Assembly (NCBI RefSeq): GCF_900090285.1
Contig: NZ_LT607754.1
Location: forward strand, 5,916,001 to 5,980,000
Direction of reading: 5' to 3'
Origin: Micromonospora inositola
GTDB taxonomy: Bacteria > Actinomycetota > Actinomycetes > Mycobacteriales > Micromonosporaceae
DNA length: 64,000 bases
The notes under the pieces are model-generated. The model ran no database searches and was not told the origin of the DNA. It worked only from the letters and a program-made list of their open reading frames with translations. Shown one piece after another: positions 30,195-38,704 of this stretch (the first letter of the stretch is position 1; each line of letters begins with the position of its first letter). Position numbers and translations under genes: made by a program.

Positions 30195-31082
30195 ATGCGA
30201 CGGTGGGTCGTGGCGCTGGCGCTGGCCGGCACGGCGACGGCGGTCCTGGGCGGCTGCGTCCAGCCGCACCGGGCCGACGGCGACCTGATCGACGACTGGC
30301 CCGCCCTGCCGGCGCCCCGGTTGTTCATGCCCGCCACGGACGCCTGCCTGCCCCGGATCACCGCAGTGGTGCAGGCCGGCACCTACGAGACGGTGGCCTG
30401 CGGGCGCAGCCACCTGGCCGAGGCCGTGCACGTCGGCACCTTCACCGGGCCGGCCGCGGCCGGCGCCCGTCCCGAACCGGGCTCCCCCGCGCTGCGTACC
30501 GCCCGGGCCGAATGCGACCAGCGGGCCCGGGAGGTGATCGGCGGGGACTGGCACTCCGCCCGGCTCACCATGAACATCGCGCTGCCCTCGGTGACCGCCT
30601 GGGTCGCCGGCGCCCGCTGGTACCGGTGCGACCTGGCCGAGACCGACAGCATCGACAACACCCGGCCGGTCAACCGGGTGGGCAGCCTGCGCGGCGCGAT
30701 GGTCGGCGACAACCAGCTGGTCCACCGCTGCTTCGACCCCAAGCTGATCGGCAACAACCTCAACTACATGGCGCCGGTGCTCTGCACCGAGCCGCACCGG
30801 GCCGAGTTCGTCGGCGTCCACCTGGAACGCGACATGAGCTGGGCGGAGTTCACCCGGTCGAGCCAGCAGGTGCACCGGCGCTGCATGGCGCTCATCGCGG
30901 TGTTCGCCAACGTGCCGAACAACAGCGACCTGCCGTACCGGGCCGGCTCGATCTTCTACCCGCCGTCGCAGCGGGAGTGGGAGGAGGGCGACCGGGGGGT
31001 GCGCTGTTTCCTGTGGAGCGACGACCGGAAGCTGACCCGCTCGATGCGCGGCGTCGGCCCGCAGGGACTGCCCGTCATCTAG
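30195..31082 (+). CDS. Septum-formation family lipoprotein, copy 1
   Basis: A 295-residue secreted lipoprotein. The signal peptide ends in the lipobox VLGGC with Cys at about residue 21. The mature part shows two repeats of the actinobacterial septum-formation domain, each with a Cys-containing LP..AC or RCF...L..CTEPHRAEFVG motif and a PNNSDLPYRAG segment. A -10-like TATGCT at 30120-30125 precedes it. It is a paralogue of the gene at 32677. Its TAG stop coincides with the edge of the TnpB element. Role in cell division is only suggested by the family name. Confidence 0.8.
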   Translation: MRRWVVALALAGTATAVLGGCVQPHRADGDLIDDWPALPAPRLFMPATDACLPRITAVVQAGTYETVACGRSHLAEAVHVGTFTGPAAAGARPEPGSPALRTARAECDQRAREVIGGDWHSARLTMNIALPSVTAWVAGARWYRCDLAETDSIDNTRPVNRVGSLRGAMVGDNQLVHRCFDPKLIGNNLNYMAPVLCTEPHRAEFVGVHLERDMSWAEFTRSSQQVHRRCMALIAVFANVPNNSDLPYRAGSIFYPPSQREWEEGDRGVRCFLWSDDRKLTRSMRGVGPQGLPVI

Positions 31083-31108
31083 TGCGGTGTCCACTAACGT
31101 TTACCGGG
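31082..31108 (+). repeat. Left terminal inverted repeat of the TnpB element
   Basis: Begins GTGCGGTGTCCACTAACGTT. It matches the inverted right end at 23 of 27 positions, and looser similarity (TTCGG..GGGTG) continues inward. It contains the TnpB stop codon. Confidence 0.75.
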
Positions 31109-32512
31109 TTTTCGGTGGGTGTCATGGATCCTCGCTTTGGGGGCGAGCGACTCCCCACTGGGTGGTGGGGCGGGCCTCCGCGGGCCAACTGATCCTCGCG
31201 CCGCCCGGGGTGGGCGGCGGGGGTCACGTCGGGACCGGCCGGCACCGGGCAGGTGCCGGCCGGCTCGACGGTGCGTGACCACCTCCGGCAGCACAACCGC
31301 TGCCGGGGTGGTGGATCCGCCGCCCGGAACACGGGTGGCGATGCTGGCAGCCGCAACGAGGTCGCGGTGCCCGGAGAACGCGCAGTGCGGGCAGGACAAC
31401 GTCCGCCCACGAGGTTTCGGCACCCGCCGGTGGCAGGCGGGACAGGTGGAGGACGTGCCCCGCTCATCGACCAGCCGAACACTGATGCCGGCCAGGGTGG
31501 CCTTGTCGGTGAGGACCTGCAGAAGCCGGCCGATCTGCCACTGCCGCAACCGCAGGTTGTGCCGCCGCCCCGCCGGCAGGTCCAACACCCCGCGGGGGTC
31601 GCCGACGTGCAGCACACCGACCCGCTGCCGCACCGCCCACGAGACGACCGCGCGGGCGGCCTCATGCTGGGCCTGACGCACCCGCCGCCGGTGCCGGCCT
31701 TCCACCAGGCGGGCCCGACGGCGGTACTGCCGCCACCGCCGGGATCCCTTCTGGCCCGGCTTCGGCGCCCGACGCGCCACAGCACGACGGCGGGATTTGG
31801 TGTCGGCCAGGTGCATGCGGTGCTCGGCGCGGATCGCCCGCCCCGACACCAACAGCCCCTCCCCGCCGGGGCCGGCCACGGCGTAGGGGTGGATGATCCC
31901 CAGGTCCACCCCCGCCAGCCTGCCGGGGTCCGGTTCCTCGCCGGGCGGGTAGACCGCCACCGGCACCTCAGCGGTCACGTCGAGGAACAGCCGGTCGCCC
32001 TCACACCGCAGGGTGACCGACCGGACCTGCTCGGCCGGGTACGGCACCTCCCGCGCCAAACGGATCCACAACGGCGACGTGCCTCTGGCGGTGGGGATCC
32101 GGACCCGGTGCCCGTCGAGGGTGAACGTGCCGTGATACCAGCGCACCGGCAGCAGCGCACGCCGGCGACGCGGGAACCGGGCCGACAGGTCACCGGCGCT
32201 GCGGCGTTTCGCCGCCGCGAACCACGCATCGGAGAACCGGCGCAACACCGACCGGGCACCCGTGGTGTCCAGTTCGGCGAACGTGCCCGGCCCCGACGCC
32301 GCCAACTCCCGACACAACTCCTGATAACCGGACAGGGGTACGTCCCGGCGGCGGCGCCGCCACGCGTTCACCTCCAACACGCACGCCCACACATCACCGG
32401 CGGAGCGCAGCAGCCCGAAACACCGCCGCCGCTGGCCTGGCGTGAGCCGCAACCCGACGCGTGCGGTGCGATGCACGACCCGCTGTGCGGCGGGATCCCG
32501 ACGACGAGGCAC
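31094..32512 (-). CDS. TnpB-like RuvC protein with altered RuvC-II
   Basis: A 472-residue homologue of OrfB/TnpB RNA-guided nucleases. RuvC-I Asp203 lies in LAGVDLGIIHPY. The zinc ribbon has Cys357/360/374/377, and the RuvC-III Asp384 lies in GHRDLVAA. The RuvC-II strand reads VLHVGDPRGV (301-309), so the usual Glu is Gly304, with Asp305 next to it. A Glu at 284 in the preceding helix could substitute, as reported for rearranged TnpB clades. The Arg/Pro-rich tail after about 400 overlaps where guide-RNA scaffold is usually encoded. GTG start. Confidence 0.8.
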   Translation of the reverse strand: MPRRRDPAAQRVVHRTARVGLRLTPGQRRRCFGLLRSAGDVWACVLEVNAWRRRRRDVPLSGYQELCRELAASGPGTFAELDTTGARSVLRRFSDAWFAAAKRRSAGDLSARFPRRRRALLPVRWYHGTFTLDGHRVRIPTARGTSPLWIRLAREVPYPAEQVRSVTLRCEGDRLFLDVTAEVPVAVYPPGEEPDPGRLAGVDLGIIHPYAVAGPGGEGLLVSGRAIRAEHRMHLADTKSRRRAVARRAPKPGQKGSRRWRQYRRRARLVEGRHRRRVRQAQHEAARAVVSWAVRQRVGVLHVGDPRGVLDLPAGRRHNLRLRQWQIGRLLQVLTDKATLAGISVRLVDERGTSSTCPACHRRVPKPRGRTLSCPHCAFSGHRDLVAAASIATRVPGGGSTTPAAVVLPEVVTHRRAGRHLPGAGRSRRDPRRPPRAARGSVGPRRPAPPPSGESLAPKARIHDTHRKPGKR

Positions 32513-32561
32513 GAACCGAAGCCAACACCACCCCTACGACACTTTCACCCAACCGAACCAT

Positions 32562-32588
32562 CCCGGCCAACGTTTGTGGACACGGCAC
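32562..32588 (-). repeat. Right terminal inverted repeat of the TnpB element
   Basis: Inverted counterpart of 31082-31108; read inward on the minus strand it starts GTGCCGTGTCCACAAACGTT. It ends 14 bp before the -10-like TATGCT of the downstream lipoprotein gene, so any -35 of that gene now lies in the element. Confidence 0.75.
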
Positions 32589-32676
32589 TAGCCCGGGTGC
32601 CGTATGCTGCTGCGCCGTGGCGTACCGGCGGTGCCAGCCGGTCGGCGCGACGATCGGACGACGGGGAGGTCGGCGG

Positions 32677-33567
32677 ATGCGGCGGTGGTGGACGGCGGTC
32701 GTCGTGACCGGGGCGGCGGCGCTGGCGCTCGCCGGTTGCGGCGCGCCCGCCGGGGTGGACCGGAACCTGACCGACGACTGGCAGGCCCTCGCGCCGGCGA
32801 AGGCCTTCCTGCCGGAGAACGGGGCCTGCCACCCCACGGTCCAGGACGTCGGCTACCTCAGCGGCTACAACCCGGTCGAGTGCACCGCCACGCACCGGGC
32901 GGAGACCCTGCACGTCGGCACGCTGACCGGGCCGGACGCCGAGCGGGGCGCTCCACCGAAGGCCGGCTCGACCGGCGTGCGGACGGCCCGCGCCGAGTGC
33001 GACAGGCAGGTCAGCAAGGCGGTCGGCGCCGACTGGCGGTCCGGGCGGCTGCTGGTCTCCGTCATCTTCCCGTCGGCGCTGGCCTGGACGGGCGGCGCCC
33101 GCTGGTTCCGCTGCGACGTCGCCGAGGTGGCCGGCCTCGACGACAGCAGCATCACCCCGCGCGGCGCCTCGTTGCGCAACGCGCTGGCCCCGGGCTCCCC
33201 GCTCGCCTACGGCTGCTTCAACCCGAAGCTCGTCAAGGACGACATCGACCAGATGCGGCCGGTCGCCTGCACCGCCAAGCACCACGCCGAGTTCGTCGGC
33301 GTCTGGCAGGCGCCGGACCTCAGCTACGCCGAGTTCCGGCGCACCTCGCTGCGGGCGCACAAGGCGTGCCGGGGGCTGATCGCCAGGTACGTCAAGGTGC
33401 CGAACAACAGCGACATGCAGTACCGCGCCGGCACGGTCATCTACCACCCCTTCGAGCAGGAGTGGCAGGACGGCAACCACGGCGTGCAGTGCTTCCTCTG
33501 GGTCGACGACCGCACGTTGACCCGGTCGCTGAAGGGCGCCGGGACCAAGGGCCTGCCGATCCAGTGA
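32677..33567 (+). CDS. Septum-formation family lipoprotein, copy 2
   Basis: A 296-residue paralogue of the protein at 30195. The lipobox is LAGC with Cys at residue 21, and the cysteine and PNNSDMQYRAG motifs recur in the same positions. Even the upstream -10-like TATGCTGC is shared, so promoter and gene were probably duplicated together in tandem. A GGGGAGG ribosome site precedes the ATG. The TnpB element separates the copies. Probably cell-envelope localised; specific function unknown. Confidence 0.8.
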   Translation: MRRWWTAVVVTGAAALALAGCGAPAGVDRNLTDDWQALAPAKAFLPENGACHPTVQDVGYLSGYNPVECTATHRAETLHVGTLTGPDAERGAPPKAGSTGVRTARAECDRQVSKAVGADWRSGRLLVSVIFPSALAWTGGARWFRCDVAEVAGLDDSSITPRGASLRNALAPGSPLAYGCFNPKLVKDDIDQMRPVACTAKHHAEFVGVWQAPDLSYAEFRRTSLRAHKACRGLIARYVKVPNNSDMQYRAGTVIYHPFEQEWQDGNHGVQCFLWVDDRTLTRSLKGAGTKGLPIQ

Positions 33568-33571
33568 GCGC

Positions 33572-33589
33572 GGCGGGCGCCGGCCCGCC
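33572..33589. terminator. Hairpin between convergent genes
   Basis: A perfect 7-bp stem (33572-33578 with 33583-33589) with a 4-nt loop follows the lipoprotein stop at 33567 and precedes the convergent peptidase stop at 33607. Confidence 0.55.
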
Positions 33590-33606
33590 CCGCTCCCTGG
33601 TCCCGC

Positions 33607-35355
33607 CTAGCCGGCCCGCAGCGTCACATCGTCGACGACGAAGCTGGTCTGCAACGACGAGTCCTCGACGCCGGTGAACTTCAGCGTCACGGTCTGGCCG
33701 GCGTACCCGGCCAGGTTGAACGTGCGCTGCACGTAGCCGGTGGCGGCGTTCAGGTTCGAGTACATCGCCAGCGTGGTGGTGCCGACCTGGACGGTCAGCC
33801 TGTCGTACGCCGTCGAGGCGGTGGTCTCGGCGGTGTCGATGTGCAGCCAGAAGGCCAGGGTGTAGCCGGCGCAGCCGGCCGGCAGGGTCACCGACTGGGA
33901 CAGCGTGTCGGTGTGGGTGCTGCCGTACCCGTCCAGCCAGGCCTTGTAGGAGCCGGTCCGGGCCGCCTGGCTGGTCGAGCTGGTGATCACGCCCGAGCTG
34001 GCGGTCCACGGCGTGGTGCCCGACTCGAAGCTGCTGTTGCCGATCAGCTGACCGCCGGCGCAGCCGCCGGTGCCGGTCACGGTGAGGCTGTACGTCGCGC
34101 TGTGGCTGACCGAGCCGGTGCCGGTGACCGTGATGGTGAAGGTGCCGGTGGTGGCGGTCGACGAGGCGCTGACCGTCATCGTGGCGGAGCCGCCGGAGGT
34201 CACCGACGACGGGCTGAACGACACCGTGGCCCCGCTCGGCGCGCCGGCGGCCGACAGGCTGACCGTCTGCGCGCTGCCGCTGGTCGTGGCGGTGCTGACG
34301 GTCGCGGTGGTGACGGCGCCCCGGGCCACGCTGCCCGAGGTGGGACTCACCACGACGGAGAAGTCGTTGGTCGGGGTGCCGCTGCCGACCGCGAGCTGCC
34401 AGATCGCGAACGCGACGCCGTCGGCGCTGCGGTTGAGGACGGTCGCGTTGATGTTGCTGGTGGTGTCGCAGGAGCGGTGGTAGCAGCCGTCGTACGCCGC
34501 GCCCGCGGTGCCGCCCCACTTGCTGGCCTGGGCGGAGGTCTTGGTGGCGCTGGCCCCGGCGGCGTAGCCGGAGGTGGGGATGCCGGCGTTGGAGAACGAG
34601 TAGTCGTCGGAGCGGCCCTGCCCCTCGACGTTCTCCTCCGGCTGGAGGCCGAACGAGTCCCAGTAGGCCTTCAGCGGGGCCGCCGTGGTGGAGATGACCC
34701 GGTTGATGAAGTAGCCGCCGTTGGGTGAGCCGACCATGTCGAAGTTGTAGTAGCCCTTGAGGTAGCCCTTCTGGGTGGCGCTGAGCGAGTTGACGTAGAA
34801 CCTCGAGCCCTGCAGGCCCTGCTCCTCGCCGTTCCACCAGGCGAACCGGACCCGCTTGGTCATGGTCTGGTTCTGCTGGGCCAGCACCAGCGCGTTCTCC
34901 AGCAGGGTGGCCGAGCCGGAGCCGTTGTCGTTGATGCCCGGGCCGGCGGAGACGCTGTCCAGGTGGGCGCCGAACATGACCACCTGGTCGGCCGGGCCCT
35001 GCGGCCACTCGGCGATCAGGTTGTCGCCCGGGTAGGTGCAGGTGGTGCAGGTCTGCTCGGTGACGGTGTAGCCGGCGGCCTGGAGCTTGCCCTTCACGTA
35101 GCTGACCGAGGCGGTGTAGCCGGCGGAGCCGGCCCGGCGGGTGCCGCCGTTGTTGGTGGCGATCGTGTTGAGCTGGGTGAGGTGGGCCTGGACGTTGGTC
35201 ACCGAGATGTCCGGCGCGGCGGCGGCCAGGGCGGGGGCGGCCGCGGTCACGGGCGCGGCGGCGGGCGCCGCGCTGGCCGTCGTGGCGGCCGACGTCGCCG
35301 CCATGCCGGCGCAGAGGGCGAGCGCGAGGCCCGCGATCGGGGTACGACGTCTCAT
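33607..35355 (-). CDS. Secreted M28 zinc aminopeptidase with C-terminal accessory domains
   Basis: A 582-residue exported protein. A cleavable signal peptide covers roughly residues 1-30. The M28 domain has all metal ligands of the Streptomyces griseus aminopeptidase type: His in FGAHLDSV, Asp in INDNGSG, the Glu pair in NGEEQG, Asp in YNFDMVG and His in CYHRSCDT. A Ser/Thr-rich Ig-like domain (about 330-425) and a C-terminal jelly-roll (NSSFESG.. to DDVTLRAG) follow, probably for adhesion. It is monocistronic. An AT-rich segment at 35408-35440 with TTGACT (minus strand, 35432-35437) likely holds the promoter. Confidence 0.9.
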   Translation of the reverse strand: MRRRTPIAGLALALCAGMAATSAATTASAAPAAAPVTAAAPALAAAAPDISVTNVQAHLTQLNTIATNNGGTRRAGSAGYTASVSYVKGKLQAAGYTVTEQTCTTCTYPGDNLIAEWPQGPADQVVMFGAHLDSVSAGPGINDNGSGSATLLENALVLAQQNQTMTKRVRFAWWNGEEQGLQGSRFYVNSLSATQKGYLKGYYNFDMVGSPNGGYFINRVISTTAAPLKAYWDSFGLQPEENVEGQGRSDDYSFSNAGIPTSGYAAGASATKTSAQASKWGGTAGAAYDGCYHRSCDTTSNINATVLNRSADGVAFAIWQLAVGSGTPTNDFSVVVSPTSGSVARGAVTTATVSTATTSGSAQTVSLSAAGAPSGATVSFSPSSVTSGGSATMTVSASSTATTGTFTITVTGTGSVSHSATYSLTVTGTGGCAGGQLIGNSSFESGTTPWTASSGVITSSTSQAARTGSYKAWLDGYGSTHTDTLSQSVTLPAGCAGYTLAFWLHIDTAETTASTAYDRLTVQVGTTTLAMYSNLNAATGYVQRTFNLAGYAGQTVTLKFTGVEDSSLQTSFVVDDVTLRAG

Positions 35356-35461
35356 CGAGACTCCTCGTAGGGGCTCGGCGGGGAGCGAGTCGGGGTGATG
35401 TGATCGGAACAGTTACATGTATCGATTGAATAGTCAACGCGGAGTCACACCGGAACGCGCC

Positions 35462-35490
35462 GACCCGGGGCGCGAGTCGCGCCCCGGGTC
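35462..35490 (-). terminator. Terminator downstream of rsmB
   Basis: A 14-bp perfect inverted repeat (35462-35475 with 35477-35490) lies 38 bp past the rsmB stop and upstream of the peptidase promoter, ending the def-fmt-rsmB transcript. Confidence 0.75.
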
Positions 35491-35527
35491 GGGTGGTGTC
35501 ACGCCGGATCGGCGTCGCGGGTGGAGT

Positions 35528-37174
35528 TCAGCCCCGGCGCAGCACCGCCAGGAACATCGCGTCGGTGCCGTGCCGGTGCGGCCAGAGTTGCACCGTCGGC
35601 CCGTCGCCCAGCCCCGGCATGCCGGCCGGCAGCAGCGGCCGGGCGTCGACGAAGTCGACCGGCAGGCCGCACCGGCGGGCGGCCTCGGTCACCGTCACGT
35701 GCGTCTCCACCGTGTGCGGTGAGCAGGTGACGTAGGCGACCAGACCGCCCGGGCGCACCGCGCGCAGCGCCGCGGTGAGCAGTTCCCGCTGCAACCGGGT
35801 CAGCGGCGGCAGGTCCGAGGGCTGGCGGCGCCAGCGGGACTCCGGTCGCCGACGCAACGAGCCCAGACCGGTGCAGGGGGCGTCGACCAGCACCCGGTCG
35901 AAGTGCCCCTCGGGCAGCTTCGGGTCCGCGCCGACCGTCCGCCCGTCGGTGGCGAGCACGCTAACCGGCAGACCCCGGGTCGCCTGCTCGACCAGCCGGG
36001 CCCGGTGCTCGGCCACCTCCACCGCGGTGACCTGGGCGCCCCGCTGCGCGGCGAGGGCGCCGAGCAGGCCGGCCTTGCCGCCCGGACCGGCGCAGAGGTC
36101 GAGCCAGCGGCCGTCCGGGCCGTCGAGCGGCGCGACCGCCAGGGCGTTCGCCACCAACTGGGAGCCCTCGTCCTGGACGTGCGCCCGGCCCTCGGCCACC
36201 GCCCGCAGCTCGCCCGGGGCGCCGCCGGACAGGTAGACGGCGTACGGCGAGAAGGCGCCCGGGGCGCCGCCCACCTCGTCGGCCAGCTCCACCGGGTCGG
36301 CCAGGCCCGGGCGGGCGCACAGGTGCACCGGTGGTCGTTCGTTGTCCTCGATCAGCAGCCGTTCCGTCTCGCCGAGGTCGCCGCCGAGCGCCTCGGCGAA
36401 GGCTCGGACGATCCACTGCGGGTGGCTGTAGGCCAGCGCGAGGTGCCCGACCGGGTCGGTCTCCGTCGCCGGGGCGAGCTTCGCCACCCAGGCGTCGACG
36501 TCCCGACCGGCGATCTCGCGGAGCACCGCGTTGGCGAAGCCGGTGGCGCCCGGACCAACCGACCGCACCAGGTCGACGGTCGAGGAGACCGCCGCGTGCG
36601 CCGGCACCCGGGTGTGCAGCAGCTGGTACGCCCCGAGCCGCAGCGCGTCGCGTACCGGCGGGTCGATCCGCTGCACGTCCCGCCCGGCGGCGTCGGTGAT
36701 GATCGCGTCGAGGGTGCCGGTCTGGCGCAGCGTGCCGTAGGTCAGTTCGGTGGCGAACGCGGCGTCCCGACCGACCAGCCCCTCCTCCCGCAGCATCGCC
36801 GGCAGCACCAGGTTGGCGTACGCGTCGTCCCGGTGCACCGCCGCGATCGCCTGGTACGCGACCTGGCGCGGCAGGTCGACGGCGGGCCGGACCGGCCGCC
36901 CGCCGGCGCCCCGCCGGTCCGCGCCGAACTGGCCGCCGCGCGGACGGTCCCCGCCCTGGCCCGGTCGCGCACCGCGCGGGTACCGGTCGCCGCGCTCGGC
37001 CCCGAAGGACCGGCCCCGGTCGCCGGAGCGGTCCGCGCGGCCGCCCTCGTCGGAGCGCGGGCCTTCGGCACGGCCGGACCCGCCACGCTCGCCGCCCGAC
37101 GGTCGTCCCGTCGACGGGCCGCGGCGGCCCTCCTCGGAGAAGCGCTCACCCCGGGACTCGGACGGCCCGGTCAC
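35528..37174 (-). CDS. rsmB: RsmB-type 16S rRNA m5C methyltransferase
   Basis: A 548-residue protein. Residues 1 to about 95 are a disordered Arg/Gly/Asp-rich tail. A NusB-like domain follows ([19 protein letters not shown]..), then the NOL1/NOP2 methyltransferase with SAM loop [15 protein letters not shown], the [15 protein letters not shown] segment with one catalytic Cys, and [12 protein letters not shown] with the second. In Escherichia coli the target is C967. The GTG overlaps the fmt stop (GTGA). Confidence 0.93.
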   Translation of the reverse strand: MTGPSESRGERFSEEGRRGPSTGRPSGGERGGSGRAEGPRSDEGGRADRSGDRGRSFGAERGDRYPRGARPGQGGDRPRGGQFGADRRGAGGRPVRPAVDLPRQVAYQAIAAVHRDDAYANLVLPAMLREEGLVGRDAAFATELTYGTLRQTGTLDAIITDAAGRDVQRIDPPVRDALRLGAYQLLHTRVPAHAAVSSTVDLVRSVGPGATGFANAVLREIAGRDVDAWVAKLAPATETDPVGHLALAYSHPQWIVRAFAEALGGDLGETERLLIEDNERPPVHLCARPGLADPVELADEVGGAPGAFSPYAVYLSGGAPGELRAVAEGRAHVQDEGSQLVANALAVAPLDGPDGRWLDLCAGPGGKAGLLGALAAQRGAQVTAVEVAEHRARLVEQATRGLPVSVLATDGRTVGADPKLPEGHFDRVLVDAPCTGLGSLRRRPESRWRRQPSDLPPLTRLQRELLTAALRAVRPGGLVAYVTCSPHTVETHVTVTEAARRCGLPVDFVDARPLLPAGMPGLGDGPTVQLWPHRHGTDAMFLAVLRRG

Positions 37175-38097
37175 GCGAACACCTCCCCGGCGGCTACCCG
37201 GACGCCGCGCGCCCAGTCGCTCGCCGACATGGCCTTCTTGCCGGCCGCCCGCACCTCGCCGAGCTGGACCGGGACGGTGGCCGAGCCGGCCAGCACCCGG
37301 GCCTTCTCCACCAGCAGCTCACCGGGCTTCAGCTCGGGGCCGTTCGCCACCGGGGCGACCGGGCCGAGCTTGATCCGCTCCCCGCGGAAGGTCGTCCACG
37401 GGCCGGGGGCCGGGGTGCAGGCGCGGATCCGCCGGTCGACGGCGAAGGCCGGATCGTTCCAGCGCACCCGGGCGTCCTCGACGGTCAGTTTCGGGGCGAG
37501 GGACACCCCGTCGGCCGGCTGCGGCTCGGCCCGCGCGGTGCCGGCCTCGATCGCGTCGAGGACCGCCACCAGCAGGCCGGCGCCGGAGTGGGCGAGTCGT
37601 TCCAGCAGGTCGCCGGAGGTGTCGGCGGGGCGGATCTCGTCGGTGAGCGTGCCGTACACCGGGCCGGTGTCCAACCCCTGCTCGAGCTGGAAGACGCTGG
37701 CCCCGGTCAGCTCGTCGCCGTGCAGCACGGCGTGCTGCACCGGCGCCGCGCCCCGCCAGGCGGGCAGCAGCGAGAAGTGCAGGTTGATCCAGCCGTGCCG
37801 GGGGATCTCCAACGCGACCGGCGGCACCAGCGCACCGTACGCGACCACCGGCACGCAGTCCGGGGCCAGCTCGCGGAGCCGGTCCAGGAACTCGGGCTCG
37901 CGGGGCCGGGCCGGGGTGAGCACCTCGACGCCGTGCGCGTCGGCCCAGGCGCCGACGGGCGAGCGGACCAGCCCCCGCCCGCGACCGGCCGGCGCGTCGG
38001 GACGGGTGACCACGGCCAGCAGCTCGTGGCCGGACGCGGCGATGGCGGCCAGGGCGGGGACGGCGACGGCCGGGGTGCCGGCGAAGATCAGACGCAC
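37171..38097 (-). CDS. fmt: Methionyl-tRNA formyltransferase
   Basis: Formylates initiator Met-tRNA using 10-formyl-THF. The 308-residue protein begins [16 protein letters not shown] and contains the catalytic [19 protein letters not shown], with Asn, His and the downstream Asp in [10 protein letters not shown]-terminal OB-like domain starts near 205. It is followed by def upstream and rsmB downstream, the conserved def-fmt-rsmB order. Confidence 0.97.
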   Translation of the reverse strand: MRLIFAGTPAVAVPALAAIAASGHELLAVVTRPDAPAGRGRGLVRSPVGAWADAHGVEVLTPARPREPEFLDRLRELAPDCVPVVAYGALVPPVALEIPRHGWINLHFSLLPAWRGAAPVQHAVLHGDELTGASVFQLEQGLDTGPVYGTLTDEIRPADTSGDLLERLAHSGAGLLVAVLDAIEAGTARAEPQPADGVSLAPKLTVEDARVRWNDPAFAVDRRIRACTPAPGPWTTFRGERIKLGPVAPVANGPELKPGELLVEKARVLAGSATVPVQLGEVRAAGKKAMSASDWARGVRVAAGEVFA

Positions 38098-38101
38098 CGG
38101 C

Positions 38102-38659
38102 TCACCTGCCCAGACCGAACGGATTGCTCAGGTGCGGGCTGAGCTTGACCACCGGCGGGGCGGCCTGGTCGTACCACTCGGCCTGGCGGATCGCCTTCAT
38201 GGCCTCCTTGCGCCCGTCGGGATCCAGCCGGTCGACGAAGAGCACCCCGTCGAGGTGGTCGGTCTCGTGCTGCACGCAGCGGGCCATCAGGCCGCTGCCC
38301 ACGATCTGCATCGGGTCACCGAAGGCGCTGAACCCCTTGGCGATCACGTTCTGCCGGCGCTTGGTGTCGAAGTAGAGCCCGGGGATGGACAGGCAGCCCT
38401 CCGGGCCGTCCTGTTCCTCCTCGTCGGGGAACTCCAGCACCGGGTTGACCAGATGGCCGAGCACGTCGTCGACGTCGAAGGTGAACACCCGCAGGCCCAC
38501 CCCGAGCTGCGGCGCGGCCAGTCCGGCGCCGCTCTGCTCGCGCATTGTGTCGGTCAGGTCGGCGACGAGCTTGCGCAGCTCGGCGTCGAAGTCGACCACC
38601 GGATCGGCCGGCGTGCGCAGCACCGGATCCCCGAACAGACGGATGGGCTGAACGGTCAC
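38102..38659 (-). CDS. def: Peptide deformylase
   Basis: Removes the formyl group from nascent peptides, undoing fmt. The 185-residue metalloenzyme has all three motifs: [18 protein letters not shown] with the metal Cys, and QHETDHLDG with two His and the catalytic Glu. A C-terminal extension of about 30 residues is common in actinobacteria. A -10 TAGACT (minus strand, 38702-38707) lies upstream and overlaps the P450 stop codon. Confidence 0.97.
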   Translation of the reverse strand: MTVQPIRLFGDPVLRTPADPVVDFDAELRKLVADLTDTMREQSGAGLAAPQLGVGLRVFTFDVDDVLGHLVNPVLEFPDEEEQDGPEGCLSIPGLYFDTKRRQNVIAKGFSAFGDPMQIVGSGLMARCVQHETDHLDGVLFVDRLDPDGRKEAMKAIRQAEWYDQAAPPVVKLSPHLSNPFGLGR

Positions 38660-38704
38660 GCGGGGTGGCTCCTTCGACGGCGGGACGAACTCTGCCGTAC
38701 CAGT

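Larger units (their letters stand above)
31082..32588 (-). mobile_element. TnpB-carrying insertion element with inverted ends at a CTAG site
   Basis: Imperfect 27-bp terminal inverted repeats (31082-31108 and 32562-32588; 23 of 27 match) bound a 1.5-kb segment encoding only a TnpB-like protein. TA dinucleotides flank both ends within C-TA...TA-G, as if a CTAG target had its TA duplicated. That is the hallmark of IS630/Tc1-mariner elements, whereas IS200/605 and IS607 elements, the normal TnpB carriers, lack such ends. No transposase is present, so the element looks non-autonomous. Confidence 0.65.

Noticed and set aside
29958..31094. Long antisense open frames such as the one opposite the septum-formation lipoprotein, and similar frames opposite carB, pheT, priA and the arg genes
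   Set aside because: High GC content keeps antisense frames open. Their proteins are low-complexity (Arg, Pro, Gly, Asp, His rich) and mirror the codon pattern of the true genes.
30195..33567. TnpB element as a canonical IS200/IS605 insertion
   Set aside because: No TnpA transposase and no subterminal palindromes recognised; instead, matching terminal inverted repeats and TA flanks point to another mobilisation route.
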